NCBI RefSeq assembly: GCF_029543155.1
Contig: NZ_JARQXA010000009.1
Span: 1-64,000 of the forward strand
Source of the DNA: Sphingomonas sp. HITSZ_GF
GTDB taxonomy: Bacteria > Pseudomonadota > Alphaproteobacteria > Sphingomonadales > Sphingomonadaceae
Length of the DNA: 64,000 nucleotides
Direction: 5' to 3'
Made by a program: the position numbers and the translations under genes
Shown here: positions 32,790-41,815 of the stretch, in pieces
How the letters are laid out: each line of letters starts with the position of its first letter
Position numbering within the stretch: position 1 is the first letter of the stretch
The notes under the pieces: generated by a model
The model's input: the letters and a program-made list of their open reading frames with translations, nothing else
Databases searched by the model: none
What the model was told of the DNA's origin: nothing

Positions 32790-33811
32790 CCGCTATTGCC
32801 TCCCCGATCGAGACGCTCGAGCCGACCGCCGCCGAGCTCCCCCGCTTCGCCGATGTCGCCGCTGCCGCCGAGCGGCTGGCCGGCCATGCGGTGGAGACCC
32901 CGCTGCTCGAATCCGATGCAGTCAACCGGCTGGTGGGCGGCCGGCTGCTGGTGAAGGCCGAAGTGCTGCAGCATGGCGGCGCGTTCAAGTTCCGCGGCGC
33001 GTTCAACCGGCTGGTGCAGCTCGACGCGGAAGAGCGCACGCGCGGCGTGGTCGCCTTCTCCTCGGGCAACCACGCCCAAGGCGTGGCCGCGGCGGCGCGA
33101 CTGCTCGGCATCCACGCGACGATCGTGATGCCGGCCGACGCCCCGGCGATCAAGGTCGCCGCCACGCGCGAGCATGGCGCCGAGATCATCACCTATGACC
33201 GCTTCACCGAAAGCCGCGAGGAGATCGCCGCACGGCTGGCGCGCGAGCGCGGATCGACCTTGGTCCCCTCGTTCGACGATTTCCACATCATCGCCGGACA
33301 GGGCACAGCCGGGCTGGAGCTGGTGCGCCAAGCCCGTGACGTGGGCGCCCGGCTCGACGATGTGGTGATCTGCTGCGGCGGCGGCGGGCTGACCGCCGGC
33401 TGCTCGCTGGCGATCCGCGAGCTGACCCGCGACACGCGGATCTGGTGCGCCGAGCCGGCGGCGTTCAACGACCATCAGCGCTCGCTGGAGGCCGGGCGAC
33501 GCCTGGCCAACGATCCTTCCGCGCGCAGCATCTGCGACGCGCTGCTCGCGCCCGAACCGGGCCTGCTCACCTTCGCGATCAACCGCGAGACGCTGACGGG
33601 CGGACTGGCGGTGACCGATCAGGAAGCGCTCGACGCCGTCGCCTTCGCCTTCCGCCACTTCAAGCTGGTGCTGGAACCGGGCGGCGCGGTCGCGCTCGCC
33701 AGCGTGCTGTTCGGCCGCATTCCGAGCGAAGGGCGGACGATCGCGGTGGTCTGCTCGGGCGGAAATATCGAGGCGGAGATGTTCGCCCGGGCACTCGGCG
33801 TCGGCGCATGA
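32786..33811 (+). CDS. PLP-dependent threonine/serine dehydratase family protein
   Basis: 341 residues from GTG at 32786. It is fold-type II: the Schiff-base Lys68 in GGAFKFRGAF, the substrate loop FSSGNHAQGVA and the phosphate-binding glycine loop CCGGGGLTAGCS. The group includes biodegradative threonine ammonia-lyase, serine racemase and 3-hydroxyaspartate/ureidosuccinate-related enzymes. There is no ACT domain, so it is not the feedback-controlled biosynthetic IlvA. It overlaps the next gene by 4 bp (ATGA) and is followed by a RidA homologue, which deaminates the reactive enamine/imine that such enzymes release. Catabolism of a hydroxy- or acyl-amino acid is the likely role. Confidence 0.9.
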   Translation: MTAIASPIETLEPTAAELPRFADVAAAAERLAGHAVETPLLESDAVNRLVGGRLLVKAEVLQHGGAFKFRGAFNRLVQLDAEERTRGVVAFSSGNHAQGVAAAARLLGIHATIVMPADAPAIKVAATREHGAEIITYDRFTESREEIAARLARERGSTLVPSFDDFHIIAGQGTAGLELVRQARDVGARLDDVVICCGGGGLTAGCSLAIRELTRDTRIWCAEPAAFNDHQRSLEAGRRLANDPSARSICDALLAPEPGLLTFAINRETLTGGLAVTDQEALDAVAFAFRHFKLVLEPGGAVALASVLFGRIPSEGRTIAVVCSGGNIEAEMFARALGVGA

Positions 33812-34779
33812 ACCGTTTCGACTATCCGATCGAGATCGCCCGGCCTGACATTGCGCGGTGGCGCGCCGGCAATCGCGGAATCGACTATGTGTGGACGTAC
33901 AAGTCCCGCCGGCCGGGGCCGCATGTCTGGATCAACGCGATCACCCACGGCAAGGAGATATGCGGCGCGATCGCGCTCGATCATCTGCTGCGCCGCGGGC
34001 TGCGGCCCGAACGCGGCACGCTGACGATGAGCTTCGCCAACATCTCCGCCTTCGCTTCGATCGACCGCGACAACCCGCTTGGCCGGCGCTTCGTCGATCA
34101 GGACATGAACCGGGTATGGGACAAGCTGGACAGCGATGCCCACAGCATCGAGCTGGACCGTGCCCGCGCGCTGGCACCACTGGCGGAGGAGGCCGATTAC
34201 CTGTTCGACCTCCACGCCATGTCGCACCCCACCGAGCCGCTGGTGATCGTCGGGCGCACCGGCCAGCCCGAAAAGGTGGCGCAGGGGGTGGAGCTGGTCC
34301 GCCGCATCGGCGCGCCGACGCTGATGGTCACCGATCGCGGCCATGACGCGGGGCTGCGCCTGCGCGACTATCGCGGCTTCGGCGACCCGGCGAGCCACCA
34401 GGTCGCGCTGGTGGTCGAGTGCGGCGGCTGGTGGGCGGCGGAGAGCGTGACCTTCGCGCTCGAGTTCATCCGGCGCGTGCTGACCGGGTTCGAGATGGCC
34501 GATCCCAGCCGGCTGGGCCTGCCGCGGCTGCGCGAGCAGACCCGCCCCTTCCGCCTGGTCCGCTCGACCGAGACGGTGACGATCCACGATGCGGACTTCC
34601 GCTTCGCCCAGCCCTTTCGCGGTGATGAGATCATCGCCAAGGCCGGCACGCTGGTCGCGCTCGACGGCGATCGCGAGGTGCGCACGCCATTCGACGATTG
34701 CTTCCTGATGTTCCCGGTCAATAAACCCGAACCCGGCGTGACCGCGGTTCGCTTCGGCCATGTCAGCGAAATCGCATGA
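33808..34779 (+). CDS. Succinylglutamate desuccinylase/aspartoacylase-like zinc deacylase
   Basis: 323 residues starting at the ATG that overlaps the dehydratase stop. The zinc motif HGKE (His47, Glu50) is in NAITHGKEICG, and the second zinc His lies in LFDLHAMSHP. A late region (LVVECGGWW) supplies the catalytic Glu. A C-terminal beta-domain covers about 230-323. Family members remove N-acyl groups from amino acids (AstE, AspA) or related amides. In this operon it may free an amino acid for the PLP dehydratase, or act on its N-acylated substrate. Specificity for succinyl, acetyl or another acyl group cannot be read. Confidence 0.85.
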   Translation: MNRFDYPIEIARPDIARWRAGNRGIDYVWTYKSRRPGPHVWINAITHGKEICGAIALDHLLRRGLRPERGTLTMSFANISAFASIDRDNPLGRRFVDQDMNRVWDKLDSDAHSIELDRARALAPLAEEADYLFDLHAMSHPTEPLVIVGRTGQPEKVAQGVELVRRIGAPTLMVTDRGHDAGLRLRDYRGFGDPASHQVALVVECGGWWAAESVTFALEFIRRVLTGFEMADPSRLGLPRLREQTRPFRLVRSTETVTIHDADFRFAQPFRGDEIIAKAGTLVALDGDREVRTPFDDCFLMFPVNKPEPGVTAVRFGHVSEIA

Positions 34780-34786
34780 GGAACGC

Positions 34787-35182
34787 ATGACCCACGCCAT
34801 CGAGCCGATCGCCTGCCCCGCCACCGCCCCGCCGGGCGGCCATTACAGCGCCGCAGTCGCGGTGGGCGACCTGGTCTTCATCTCCGGCCAGCTGCCGATC
34901 CTGCCCGACGGCGGCCACACCGCCGATCGAGACTTCGACGCCCAGGCCGAAGTGGCGCTCGACAACTTCCTCGCCGTCGCGGCGGCGGCGGGCGCAGCGC
35001 CCGGGGACGTCGCGAAGGTCACCGTCTATGTCGTCGGGATCGAGAACTGGCCGCGGTTCAACCGGCTCTATGCCGCGCGCATGGGCGAGCACCGCCCTGC
35101 CCGTGCGGTCGTGCCGGTCCCCGAGCTGCATTATGGCTATCTGATCGAGATAGAGGGCGTCGCCGTCCGCTCGCGCGGCTGA
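34787..35182 (+). CDS. RidA-family enamine/imine deaminase
   Basis: 131 residues from ATG at 34787 (TGAGGAAC just upstream). It is a single YjgF/RidA domain with the GDLVFISGQLP opening, the KVTVYVVGIENW core and the end segment PARAVVPVPELHYGYLIEIE, in which the Arg corresponds to the catalytic Arg of active RidA proteins. It is the third gene of the dehydratase-deacylase-RidA operon. RidA hydrolyses 2-aminoacrylate-type intermediates made by PLP dehydratases, so the pairing is mechanistically coherent. The chain is slightly short of Rid2/Rid3 subgroup markers; the subgroup is not assigned. Confidence 0.9.
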   Translation: MTHAIEPIACPATAPPGGHYSAAVAVGDLVFISGQLPILPDGGHTADRDFDAQAEVALDNFLAVAAAAGAAPGDVAKVTVYVVGIENWPRFNRLYAARMGEHRPARAVVPVPELHYGYLIEIEGVAVRSRG

Positions 35183-35188
35183 TCCGCC

Positions 35189-36052
35189 TCAGGGCTTGGC
35201 GGTGACGAAGCGGAAGGTCGGCGTGATCGCGCGATAGGGCACGGTGATGTGCGTCTCGCCCGCAAGCTTCTCGAACCGCGACGACAGGCCAAGCGCCGCG
35301 AGGCGACCGTTCAGCGCCTCGGCATCGGCGGGGATCATCATCGGGTCCTTCTCGCCGACGAACAGCATCAGCCGGCTGACCGGCCCGGCCGGCTTCGCTG
35401 CAGCCAGCCGATCGGTGAAGGCCTTCTCCTCCGCCAGGATCGCCTTGTCGCTCCACCAGATCGACGGGCTGGCCGCGATGATCGCCTCGAACGCGTCGGG
35501 CCGGGTATAGAGCATGTGCAGCGCGAACAGGCCGCCGAGCGAATGGCCGAACAGCGACTGGCGCTTCGCGTCGACCGGATAGCGGCGCGCGATCTCGGGG
35601 CGGAGCTGGTCGAGCAGGAAATGCGCGAAGACTTCGTTGCCGCCGGTCTTCACCACCGGCTGGCCAGCCGGCCATTTCGCGGTCCAGGGCAGAGTCAGGT
35701 CATTGGTGCGCGCCGGGATGTCATAGACCTGGTCGTGCGGATAGCCGACGCCGACGACGATCACCCCGCCGCCCGCTTCCTTGGCAAATTCCTCGATCCG
35801 CCGCTCGCCGGCAAAGCCGGGGAAGAAGGCGTTGGCGTCGAGCACATAGAGCACCGGAAAGCCGCCCGCCGGCGCCGGCTGGGTGGGTTTCGAGACATAG
35901 ATGCGATAGCCCTGCCCGCCCTCCCTGGCGGTGAGATCGAAGGTCTCGGTACCGGGCAGCACATAGGCGGGAGCAGGAGCCGGCGCGGTCTGGGCGAGCG
36001 CGGGACCGGCACCAAGCAATGCCAGCGCGGCGAGACAGGAAAAGGGGCGCAT
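35189..36052 (-). CDS. Exported esterase of the BesA/IroE (putative esterase) family
   Basis: 287 residues from ATG at 36052 (GAGGA 7 nt upstream; GTG at 36058 is less likely). Sec signal at 1-21 (AGPALAQ). The core motifs are FPVLYVLDANAFFPGF, the nucleophile LFGHSLGGLFALH, and a late His in GETHITVPYRAITPTF. The family contains enterobactin and bacillibactin esterases and acyl-ester hydrolases; with a TBDR nearby, a siderophore-ester role is possible, but adjacent amidohydrolases favour organic catabolism. It lies 9 bp after the Tat amidohydrolase on the same strand, forming a three-gene exported-hydrolase operon. It is convergent with RidA, with a 6-bp gap. Confidence 0.87.
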   Translation of the reverse strand: MRPFSCLAALALLGAGPALAQTAPAPAPAYVLPGTETFDLTAREGGQGYRIYVSKPTQPAPAGGFPVLYVLDANAFFPGFAGERRIEEFAKEAGGGVIVVGVGYPHDQVYDIPARTNDLTLPWTAKWPAGQPVVKTGGNEVFAHFLLDQLRPEIARRYPVDAKRQSLFGHSLGGLFALHMLYTRPDAFEAIIAASPSIWWSDKAILAEEKAFTDRLAAAKPAGPVSRLMLFVGEKDPMMIPADAEALNGRLAALGLSSRFEKLAGETHITVPYRAITPTFRFVTAKP

Positions 36053-36061
36053 CTTCACTCC

Positions 36062-37405
36062 TCAGGCCGCGAGCTGGTTCTTGTAGATCGTGCCGTCCTT
36101 GACGATCAGCAGCAGGTTGCGGGCATGGTCCTCGAGCAGGCGCAGATCGTCGAGCGGATTGCCGCGGACGAGCAGCAGGTCGGCCCAGGCGCCTTCCTTC
36201 ACCACGCCGAGCGGCGCTGCGCGATAGGGATTGCGCTTGCCGCAGCGCGCGAACAGCTCGCAATTGCCCGAAGTGGCGATGCGCAGCACCTCGGCATTGG
36301 AGAAGATCGCGCCGAGCCGCGGCAGCATCGCATTCTCGGTGCGCGATTCCGCGGTGCGCGAGAACAGGTCGGTGCCGAAGGCGACCTTCACCCCATGCTT
36401 CTTCGCCAGCCCCACGCTCGAGCGCCAGCCGGCATCGCCGAGCGATTCATGCGCCTTCTCCATCTGCGCCGGGCTGAGGATGTTGTCGCCATTCTCGAAC
36501 GGCTGGGTGGAGAGCCAGGCGCCCTTCGCGGCCATCATCGCGGCAGTGGCATCGTCGATCAGATGGCCATGCTCGATCGAGAGCACCCCGGCCTCGAGGC
36601 AGCGCCGCACGCCCGCCGCGGTATAGACATGGGCGCAGGCATAGGTGCCCCAGTCGGTCGCCGCCTGCACGATCGCGCGCAGCTCCTCGGGAGTGAACTG
36701 CAGCGTATCGATCGGATCGAAGTCCGACGTGACGCCGCCGCCGGCCATGATCTTGATCTGCGTGGCGCCGCGCTTGAACTGCTGGCGGGCGGCGGCGAGC
36801 ACTTCGGGCACGCCGTTCGCCACCGCGGTCATCCCCGAGCGGCGATAGCGCGAAGCCGCGCCGCCGAGCGTGGGCGGCAGCTCGTCCGACGGATCGAAGT
36901 CGCCATGCCCCGAAGTCTGCGAGATGGGCGCCCCGCTCGGATAGCAGCGCGGCCCCGGCATGATGCCGCGATCGATCGCATCGCGGATGCCGAAGATCGA
37001 TCCTGCGGTGTCGCGCACCGTGGTGAAGCCGCGCAGTAGCTGGCGCTCGGCATCCTTGAACACGAGCGCGACGCCCACCGGATCCTCCGCCCCCATCCAG
37101 GGCACGCCCTTCACCGCCGCCATGTGCCAATGCGCATCGGTGAGCCCGGGCATCAGCGTCTGCCCTGCCCCGTCGATCACCGTGGCGCCGGCGGGCACCG
37201 GGATGTCACCGGCCGAGACCGCGTCGATCCGGTTGCCGGTGATCCGCACGTTGCGTGGCTGCCTGGCGCTGCCGGTGCCGTCGAACAGATAGGCGCCGCG
37301 GATCAGGATCGTCGACGTCGCGGGATCGGGGGCGCGGGCGGCGCCGAGCAACGGCGCGCCCAGCAACCCGCCCAGCGCGGTGCGGCGGCTGAGGTTCATC
37401 GCCAT
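36062..37405 (-). CDS. Tat-exported metal-dependent amidohydrolase
   Basis: 447 residues. The twin-arginine signal is MNLSRRTALGGLLGAPLLGA at residues 3-22. The amidohydrolase fold has the metal motif HWH in LTDAHWHMAAVKG, a carboxylatable Lys in IKIMAGGGV, His in ACAHVYT, His in SIEHGHLID, and the last metal Asp in VAFGTDLF, so a binuclear site is intact. The sequence resembles the Xaa-Pro dipeptidase/ochratoxinase-like subgroup (imidazolonepropionase-related). Its ATG shares a base with the stop of the next amidohydrolase (TAATG). It acts in the periplasm on a C-N bond of an imported peptide or amide. Confidence 0.9.
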   Translation of the reverse strand: MAMNLSRRTALGGLLGAPLLGAARAPDPATSTILIRGAYLFDGTGSARQPRNVRITGNRIDAVSAGDIPVPAGATVIDGAGQTLMPGLTDAHWHMAAVKGVPWMGAEDPVGVALVFKDAERQLLRGFTTVRDTAGSIFGIRDAIDRGIMPGPRCYPSGAPISQTSGHGDFDPSDELPPTLGGAASRYRRSGMTAVANGVPEVLAAARQQFKRGATQIKIMAGGGVTSDFDPIDTLQFTPEELRAIVQAATDWGTYACAHVYTAAGVRRCLEAGVLSIEHGHLIDDATAAMMAAKGAWLSTQPFENGDNILSPAQMEKAHESLGDAGWRSSVGLAKKHGVKVAFGTDLFSRTAESRTENAMLPRLGAIFSNAEVLRIATSGNCELFARCGKRNPYRAAPLGVVKEGAWADLLLVRGNPLDDLRLLEDHARNLLLIVKDGTIYKNQLAA

Positions 37406-39075
37406 TATGCCGCTGCACCCGTGAAGCGCTCGACTCCGTCGACGAAGGTGCGCAGCACGCCGGTCTTGAGATACTGGTCGGTCGGCACGGTCAGCAGGTC
37501 GCGATCGAGCACGACCAGGTCCGCCAGATAGCCGGGCGCGATCCGGCCCATGCGATCCTCGGTGAAGCCGGCATAGGCGGCGGTGCGCGTATAGGCGGTG
37601 AGCGTCTGTTCGATCGAGATGCGCTGCTCGGGATGCCAGCCATTGGGGTTGGCGCCGTCGATCGTGTGCCGCGTCACCGCCGCATCGATGCCGGTCAGCG
37701 GATCGATCGGCGCGACCGGCCAGTCCGAACCGAAGCAGGTGGTCACGCCGGCCTTGAGCAAGGTGTGGAAGGCATAGGTGCGGTCGAGCCGCTCCTCGCC
37801 GATCCGCTTGACTGCCCAGCGGCCGTCATCGGCAGCATGATAGGGCTGGACCGAGGCGATGATCTTCTGCTTCGCCATGCGGTTCCAGGCGCCCGGGCTG
37901 AGATGCTGGGCATGCTCGATGCGGAAGCGCCGGTCGCGCGCGCCGTTGCGGCGGGCGGCATCGAGATAGATGTCGAGCACCGTATCGTTCGCTTCGTCGC
38001 CGATCGCGTGGGTGGTGATCGGCATGCCCGCCGCATCGGCCGCGGGTATCCATTCGCGCATGTCCTCCACGCGCGTGGTCCACACGCCGCGCGTGTGGGG
38101 ATCGTCGGTATAGGGCTCGTGGAACCGCGCGGTGCGCGCGCCGAGCGAGCCGTCGGACACGCATTTGAGCGAGCCCCAGCGCACCCAGTCGTCGCCCCGC
38201 CCTTCGGCCTTCACCAGCGCATGCATCTTCTCCCAGTCCCTGAGCGGAACGAAGGAATAGAAGCGCAGCCCGGTGGGGCCCTTGGCGCGGAGGCGCCGGG
38301 CGGCGTCCTGCACCGACCAGTCGATCTCCGTATTGTGGACCTGCGCGACACCCTTGCTCAGCGCGTTCTCGATACCGCGCTTCATATATTGCTCGATCAT
38401 CGCCTCGGTCGGCGGCGGGATAACCTCGAGCACCCGCCTCTTCGCATTGTCCTTGACCACACCGGTCGGCTCGCCGCGCTCGTCACGCTCGATCACCCCC
38501 CCGGGGATATCGGGGGTGTTGCGATCGATGCCGGCAACCTTGAGTGCTGCCGAATTGAGGAACAGCGAGTGGAGATCGGTGCGCGGGATCGCGATCGGGA
38601 TATCCCCGGTGACCGGATCGACCCACTCCTTGCGCGGCAGCTGGCCGCCGAAACGCTGCTCGTCCCAGGGGCCGCCGGTGAGCCACTGGCCCTGCGGCAC
38701 GTCGCGCACCGCCTTGCCGATCCGCTCAACCCATTCGGCACGCGAGCGCACCTCGAGCAGGTCGGGCTGGGTCAGGTTGGGCGAGCCGAGCAGGAAGTGC
38801 GTGTGGCAATCGGTGAAGGCGGGCATGACGAACGCCCCCTTGCAATCGATCACCCGCGTCCGCTTGGTCGTGGCCGAGCGGACCGCGCGCGATCCGACAG
38901 CGGCGATGCGATTGCCGGCAATGCCCACGGCATCCGACATCGCGCCGCCCGCGGTCCACACCCGCGCATTGATCAGCGCAATGTCGAGGGTGCCCGCTTC
39001 GGCGAAGGCCGGACCGCACAGCATCGCTGCTGCCCCTGAAGCGACGAAACCCCGTCGCGAAATCTCATAGGGCAC
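37405..39075 (-). CDS. Tat-exported amidohydrolase, YtcJ-like
   Basis: 556 residues from GTG at 39075 (GGAGGTC just upstream). The Tat signal reads EISRRGFVASGAAAMLCGPA. The catalytic domain begins MPAFTDCHTHFLLGSPNL with the HTH metal motif. Later motifs are TTHAIGDEANDTVLD, RIEHAQHLSP and the final metal Asp in FGSDWPVAPIDP. The YtcJ/NfdA family includes N-substituted formamide deformylases and exoenzyme amidases of broad specificity. First gene of the operon with a second amidohydrolase and an esterase. Both enzymes are exported folded through Tat, consistent with cytoplasmic metal loading. Confidence 0.9.
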   Translation of the reverse strand: MPYEISRRGFVASGAAAMLCGPAFAEAGTLDIALINARVWTAGGAMSDAVGIAGNRIAAVGSRAVRSATTKRTRVIDCKGAFVMPAFTDCHTHFLLGSPNLTQPDLLEVRSRAEWVERIGKAVRDVPQGQWLTGGPWDEQRFGGQLPRKEWVDPVTGDIPIAIPRTDLHSLFLNSAALKVAGIDRNTPDIPGGVIERDERGEPTGVVKDNAKRRVLEVIPPPTEAMIEQYMKRGIENALSKGVAQVHNTEIDWSVQDAARRLRAKGPTGLRFYSFVPLRDWEKMHALVKAEGRGDDWVRWGSLKCVSDGSLGARTARFHEPYTDDPHTRGVWTTRVEDMREWIPAADAAGMPITTHAIGDEANDTVLDIYLDAARRNGARDRRFRIEHAQHLSPGAWNRMAKQKIIASVQPYHAADDGRWAVKRIGEERLDRTYAFHTLLKAGVTTCFGSDWPVAPIDPLTGIDAAVTRHTIDGANPNGWHPEQRISIEQTLTAYTRTAAYAGFTEDRMGRIAPGYLADLVVLDRDLLTVPTDQYLKTGVLRTFVDGVERFTGAAA

Positions 39076-39156
39076 GGTCCGACCTCCTTGTTCTACACAT
39101 TCGTTCTACGCACGGATCGATGCGCAGGAAACTGCATCAATCCATACCCGCGCCGA

Positions 39157-41253
39157 TCACCGATATTCGAGCTGGATGCCGAAGGTACGGGGACGGGTGC
39201 GGACATCGAAGTCGCGCGTGCCGATACCCGCAGCGCCGACGATGAAGTGGTTCTGGTTGGTGACGTTGTCGACGAACAGCGTCGCGCGGACATGGTCCGA
39301 TGCCTCGACCGCGAAGCGGACGCTGCCGATCAGCTGGTCTTCGCCGCGCGAGGTGAGCCGCACGCCGCCGCTGACCGTGCGGTCTTCCTGCGGCGAAGTG
39401 TAGTTCAGCGCGCCCGACAGGTTCGCCTTGCGGCCGCCGATCGAGAACGCATAGTCGGCCGTGCCCGCGATCGTCGTTGCCGGCGAGCGGTTGAGCCGGT
39501 CGCCCTTGTCGAACAGCGCGACGCCGTCCGAGATCACCGGCGCATCGAGCGTCAGGTCGTTCCAGTTGCCCGCCACCGACAGCGTGAAGGCCGGAGTGAC
39601 ACGGGCGGTGAGCTTGGCATCGACGCCGAAGCCGCTGGCCGAGGTGCCGTTGACCAGCGCAGTGACCACCGCCTGGTTGAACGGAATGCGCAGCGACTGC
39701 TGCACGTCCTGCCAGTCGATATAATAGACCGCGCCCTCGAAGGTCAGGTTGCCGCCCAGCCCGGTCTTCAGGCCCACCTCATAGTTGTTGAGCCGGTCAG
39801 GCTTGAGCGTCGGGAAGCTCGCGGGCACCAGGCCCTGGAACTGCAGCGCACCGCTGCGGAAGCCCTGCGAGTAGGAAGCATAGGCGTTGGTGGTCGCAGC
39901 GGGCTGCCAGCTGAGCACGACGCGCGGCGTGACGGCGCTGAAGTTCGCCTTCACCGGCGCAGCGACCGGCACTTCGGCGCGCGCCGAGACACGGTCCTTG
40001 AAGTAGCGCAGGCCGCCGGTCAGCTTGAGCTGGCCGAATTCCTGGGTCGCCTCGCCGAAGATCGCGAACGCGTTCGAGCGGTCGATGCCGGTATAGTTGA
40101 AGAAGTTCGGATCGGTCGCCTGGATCAGCTCGTCCCGCGCCGAGCGATAGCTGCCGCCGACGCTCCAGGTGAACGAACCGCTGCCGTTCGAGCTGAGCGT
40201 CGTCTCGTTGCTGAAGATCTTGGTCTTGAACTCGCTGGTCAGCGTCGTGTTGAAGATCGTGCCGGCGTAGTCGAAGATGCCGTTGTTATCGAGCGTGAGA
40301 TAGCCGGTCGAGTTGGTCAGCGTCACGCCGCCCATGTCGTAGGCGATCTTCAGGCCGAGCGAGTCATAGTCGATCGACATCGGCTCGGGCACGCGGGTGC
40401 CGCGGAAATAGTCCTCGTTACCGATCGAGGGGCCGCCATAGCTGTCGCGGGCACGCCAGTAGGAGAAGTCGATCCGCAGGTCCTCGACCGGCTGGATGCC
40501 GACCTTGGCGCGCAGCGAGAAGTTGCGCGAGGTGTTGAAATTGTCCTTGTTCGGGCGATCGAGCCAGCCGTCATTGTCGGTATAGCCGGCGACCAGGCGG
40601 ACGCCGAGCTTGTCCTCGACGATCGGCACGTTGATCATGCCGTCGGCGCGGTAGTTCACCGAACCTTCCTCGGTATAGGACAGCGCACCGCGGGCCTTGA
40701 AATCGATCTTGCCCAGATCGGCATCGTTGGTGAGGACGCGGACCACGCCGTTCAGCGCGCTGGCGCCGTAGAGCGTCCCCTGCGGGCCGCGCAGCACTTC
40801 GACGCGCTGGAGATCGAAGGCGTTCGAATCCGGCGCGATCGCCGACTTCACGAAGCTGAACGGCACCGTGTCGAGATAATAGCTGACCGGGTTCGAACCG
40901 TTGAGCGTCGGCGCGTTGGCAGTGACGCCGCGCACGGTGACGCCCGAGCCGCCACCCTGGAAATACTGGCTGGTGGTGACGCCGGGCACCGAGCGCAGCG
41001 CCTCGACGACGCCTTCGGCCGACGAGGTGTCGAGCGTGGCGCCCGAAAGGACGGCGATCGAGATCGGAACCTTGGTGAGGCTCTCCTCGCGCCGCTGCGC
41101 GGTGACCACGATTTCGTTGGAATCCTGTGCCTGGGCAGCGGGCTCGGCCTGGGCCGAAGCGGTCTGGGCGAGCGCGGCGGCCGGATGGAGCAGCGCGATC
41201 GCAGTGAAGGACCCGGATGTCGTCAGCAGCACACGCTTGAACGAACGAAGCAT
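39157..41253 (-). CDS. TonB-dependent outer-membrane receptor
   Basis: 698 residues from ATG at 41253 with a GGGGGGAA RBS; the open frame continues upstream but without a better start. Sec signal at about 1-30 (LHPAAALAQ). A TonB box near 45 (NEIVVTAQRREESLTKVPIS) is followed by a plug with FDLQRVEVLRGPQGTLYGAS and the ERxxx/LLR core. The barrel ends FGIQLEYR. No STN domain. The gene is monocistronic. Its upstream region carries two GGTACAA-type elements (41507-41515, 41523-41531) that match those in the MocR-HMG-CoA locus, which suggests that it is part of that regulon. The substrate is unknown; a C6 branched acid conjugate is an inference from the shared motif. Confidence 0.93.
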   Translation of the reverse strand: MLRSFKRVLLTTSGSFTAIALLHPAAALAQTASAQAEPAAQAQDSNEIVVTAQRREESLTKVPISIAVLSGATLDTSSAEGVVEALRSVPGVTTSQYFQGGGSGVTVRGVTANAPTLNGSNPVSYYLDTVPFSFVKSAIAPDSNAFDLQRVEVLRGPQGTLYGASALNGVVRVLTNDADLGKIDFKARGALSYTEEGSVNYRADGMINVPIVEDKLGVRLVAGYTDNDGWLDRPNKDNFNTSRNFSLRAKVGIQPVEDLRIDFSYWRARDSYGGPSIGNEDYFRGTRVPEPMSIDYDSLGLKIAYDMGGVTLTNSTGYLTLDNNGIFDYAGTIFNTTLTSEFKTKIFSNETTLSSNGSGSFTWSVGGSYRSARDELIQATDPNFFNYTGIDRSNAFAIFGEATQEFGQLKLTGGLRYFKDRVSARAEVPVAAPVKANFSAVTPRVVLSWQPAATTNAYASYSQGFRSGALQFQGLVPASFPTLKPDRLNNYEVGLKTGLGGNLTFEGAVYYIDWQDVQQSLRIPFNQAVVTALVNGTSASGFGVDAKLTARVTPAFTLSVAGNWNDLTLDAPVISDGVALFDKGDRLNRSPATTIAGTADYAFSIGGRKANLSGALNYTSPQEDRTVSGGVRLTSRGEDQLIGSVRFAVEASDHVRATLFVDNVTNQNHFIVGAAGIGTRDFDVRTRPRTFGIQLEYR

Positions 41254-41506
41254 AATTCCCCCCATGGGATCGATGTTTTGTCGTCGATCGTCCCGGGCCT
41301 CCGGATGATACGCCCCAGCATATGGATGCTGCCTGCAGGGCGCGCGGGTTCCCAAGCCAATCGCTATCGAGTGACGCGGCAATCGGACCCGGGCTCTGTG
41401 GCCCGTCACCGGTTTCGCATCAGCAAGAGGAAGGTTACAGAAGCGCGACAGACATCCGAGGGACAATTTCCGGGTGATCACAAGAGATCGTATCCATATC
41501 CAGTAG

Positions 41507-41531
41507 GGTACAATTCCATTTCGGTACAAAT
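41507..41531 (+). promoter_or_regulatory. GGTACAA direct repeats (MocR candidate site)
   Basis: GGTACAATT (41507-41515) and GGTACAAAT (41523-41531) are spaced 16 bp apart. A GACAATTTCC element at 41462-41471 lies upstream and also occurs at 49193-49202. The same GGTACAATT occurs at 44051-44059 and, reversed, at 49378-49386. Confidence 0.5.
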
Positions 41532-41666
41532 ATCCTCACCGGTGTCACCCGAAAGGCACACGGATTTCCATTCGCAATTCGGGTAATTTGGCAGGACAGA
41601 TGGGTGAGCCGCCGCGGCGGGGCCTGAACCGTATCGACATCAGGCAGGATCAGCACCCTGGCTGTT

Positions 41667-41739
41667 CCCCGGCGAAAGCCGGGGCCCAGGGTCACAGACG
41701 ATACGGCAGAGAAACCCTGGGCCCCGGCTTTCGCCGGGG
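41667..41739. repeat. REP-like inverted repeat with GAAA tetraloop hairpins
   Basis: The 26-bp arms 41667-41692 and 41714-41739 are perfect complements around a 21-nt spacer. Each arm also folds on itself as CCCCGGC-GAAA-GCCGGGG, a stem with a GNRA tetraloop. Related hairpin at 45493-45516. It may be a REP element and may terminate transcription of the HMG-CoA lyase transcript. Confidence 0.75.
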
Positions 41740-41815
41740 AGCAGCAGGGGCCGCTTCACCCGTCGCATTCAATTCCACGGGCTGAAAGAGGCGCCGCCGG
41801 ATCTCGCCAGCCCCC

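Larger units (their letters stand above)
41254..41815. other. 562-bp intergenic region upstream of TBDR
   Basis: No gene is seen. It holds the TBDR promoter side, a run of AT-rich elements at 41462-41531, and a large inverted repeat at 41667-41739. Short open frames here have no RBS or coding character. Confidence 0.6.

Noticed and set aside
36062..39075. Imidazolonepropionase/hydantoinase of histidine or pyrimidine degradation
   Set aside because: Both amidohydrolases have Tat signals and lack the neighbouring hut or pyrimidine genes; the motifs fit the Xaa-Pro/ochratoxinase-like and YtcJ-like groups better.
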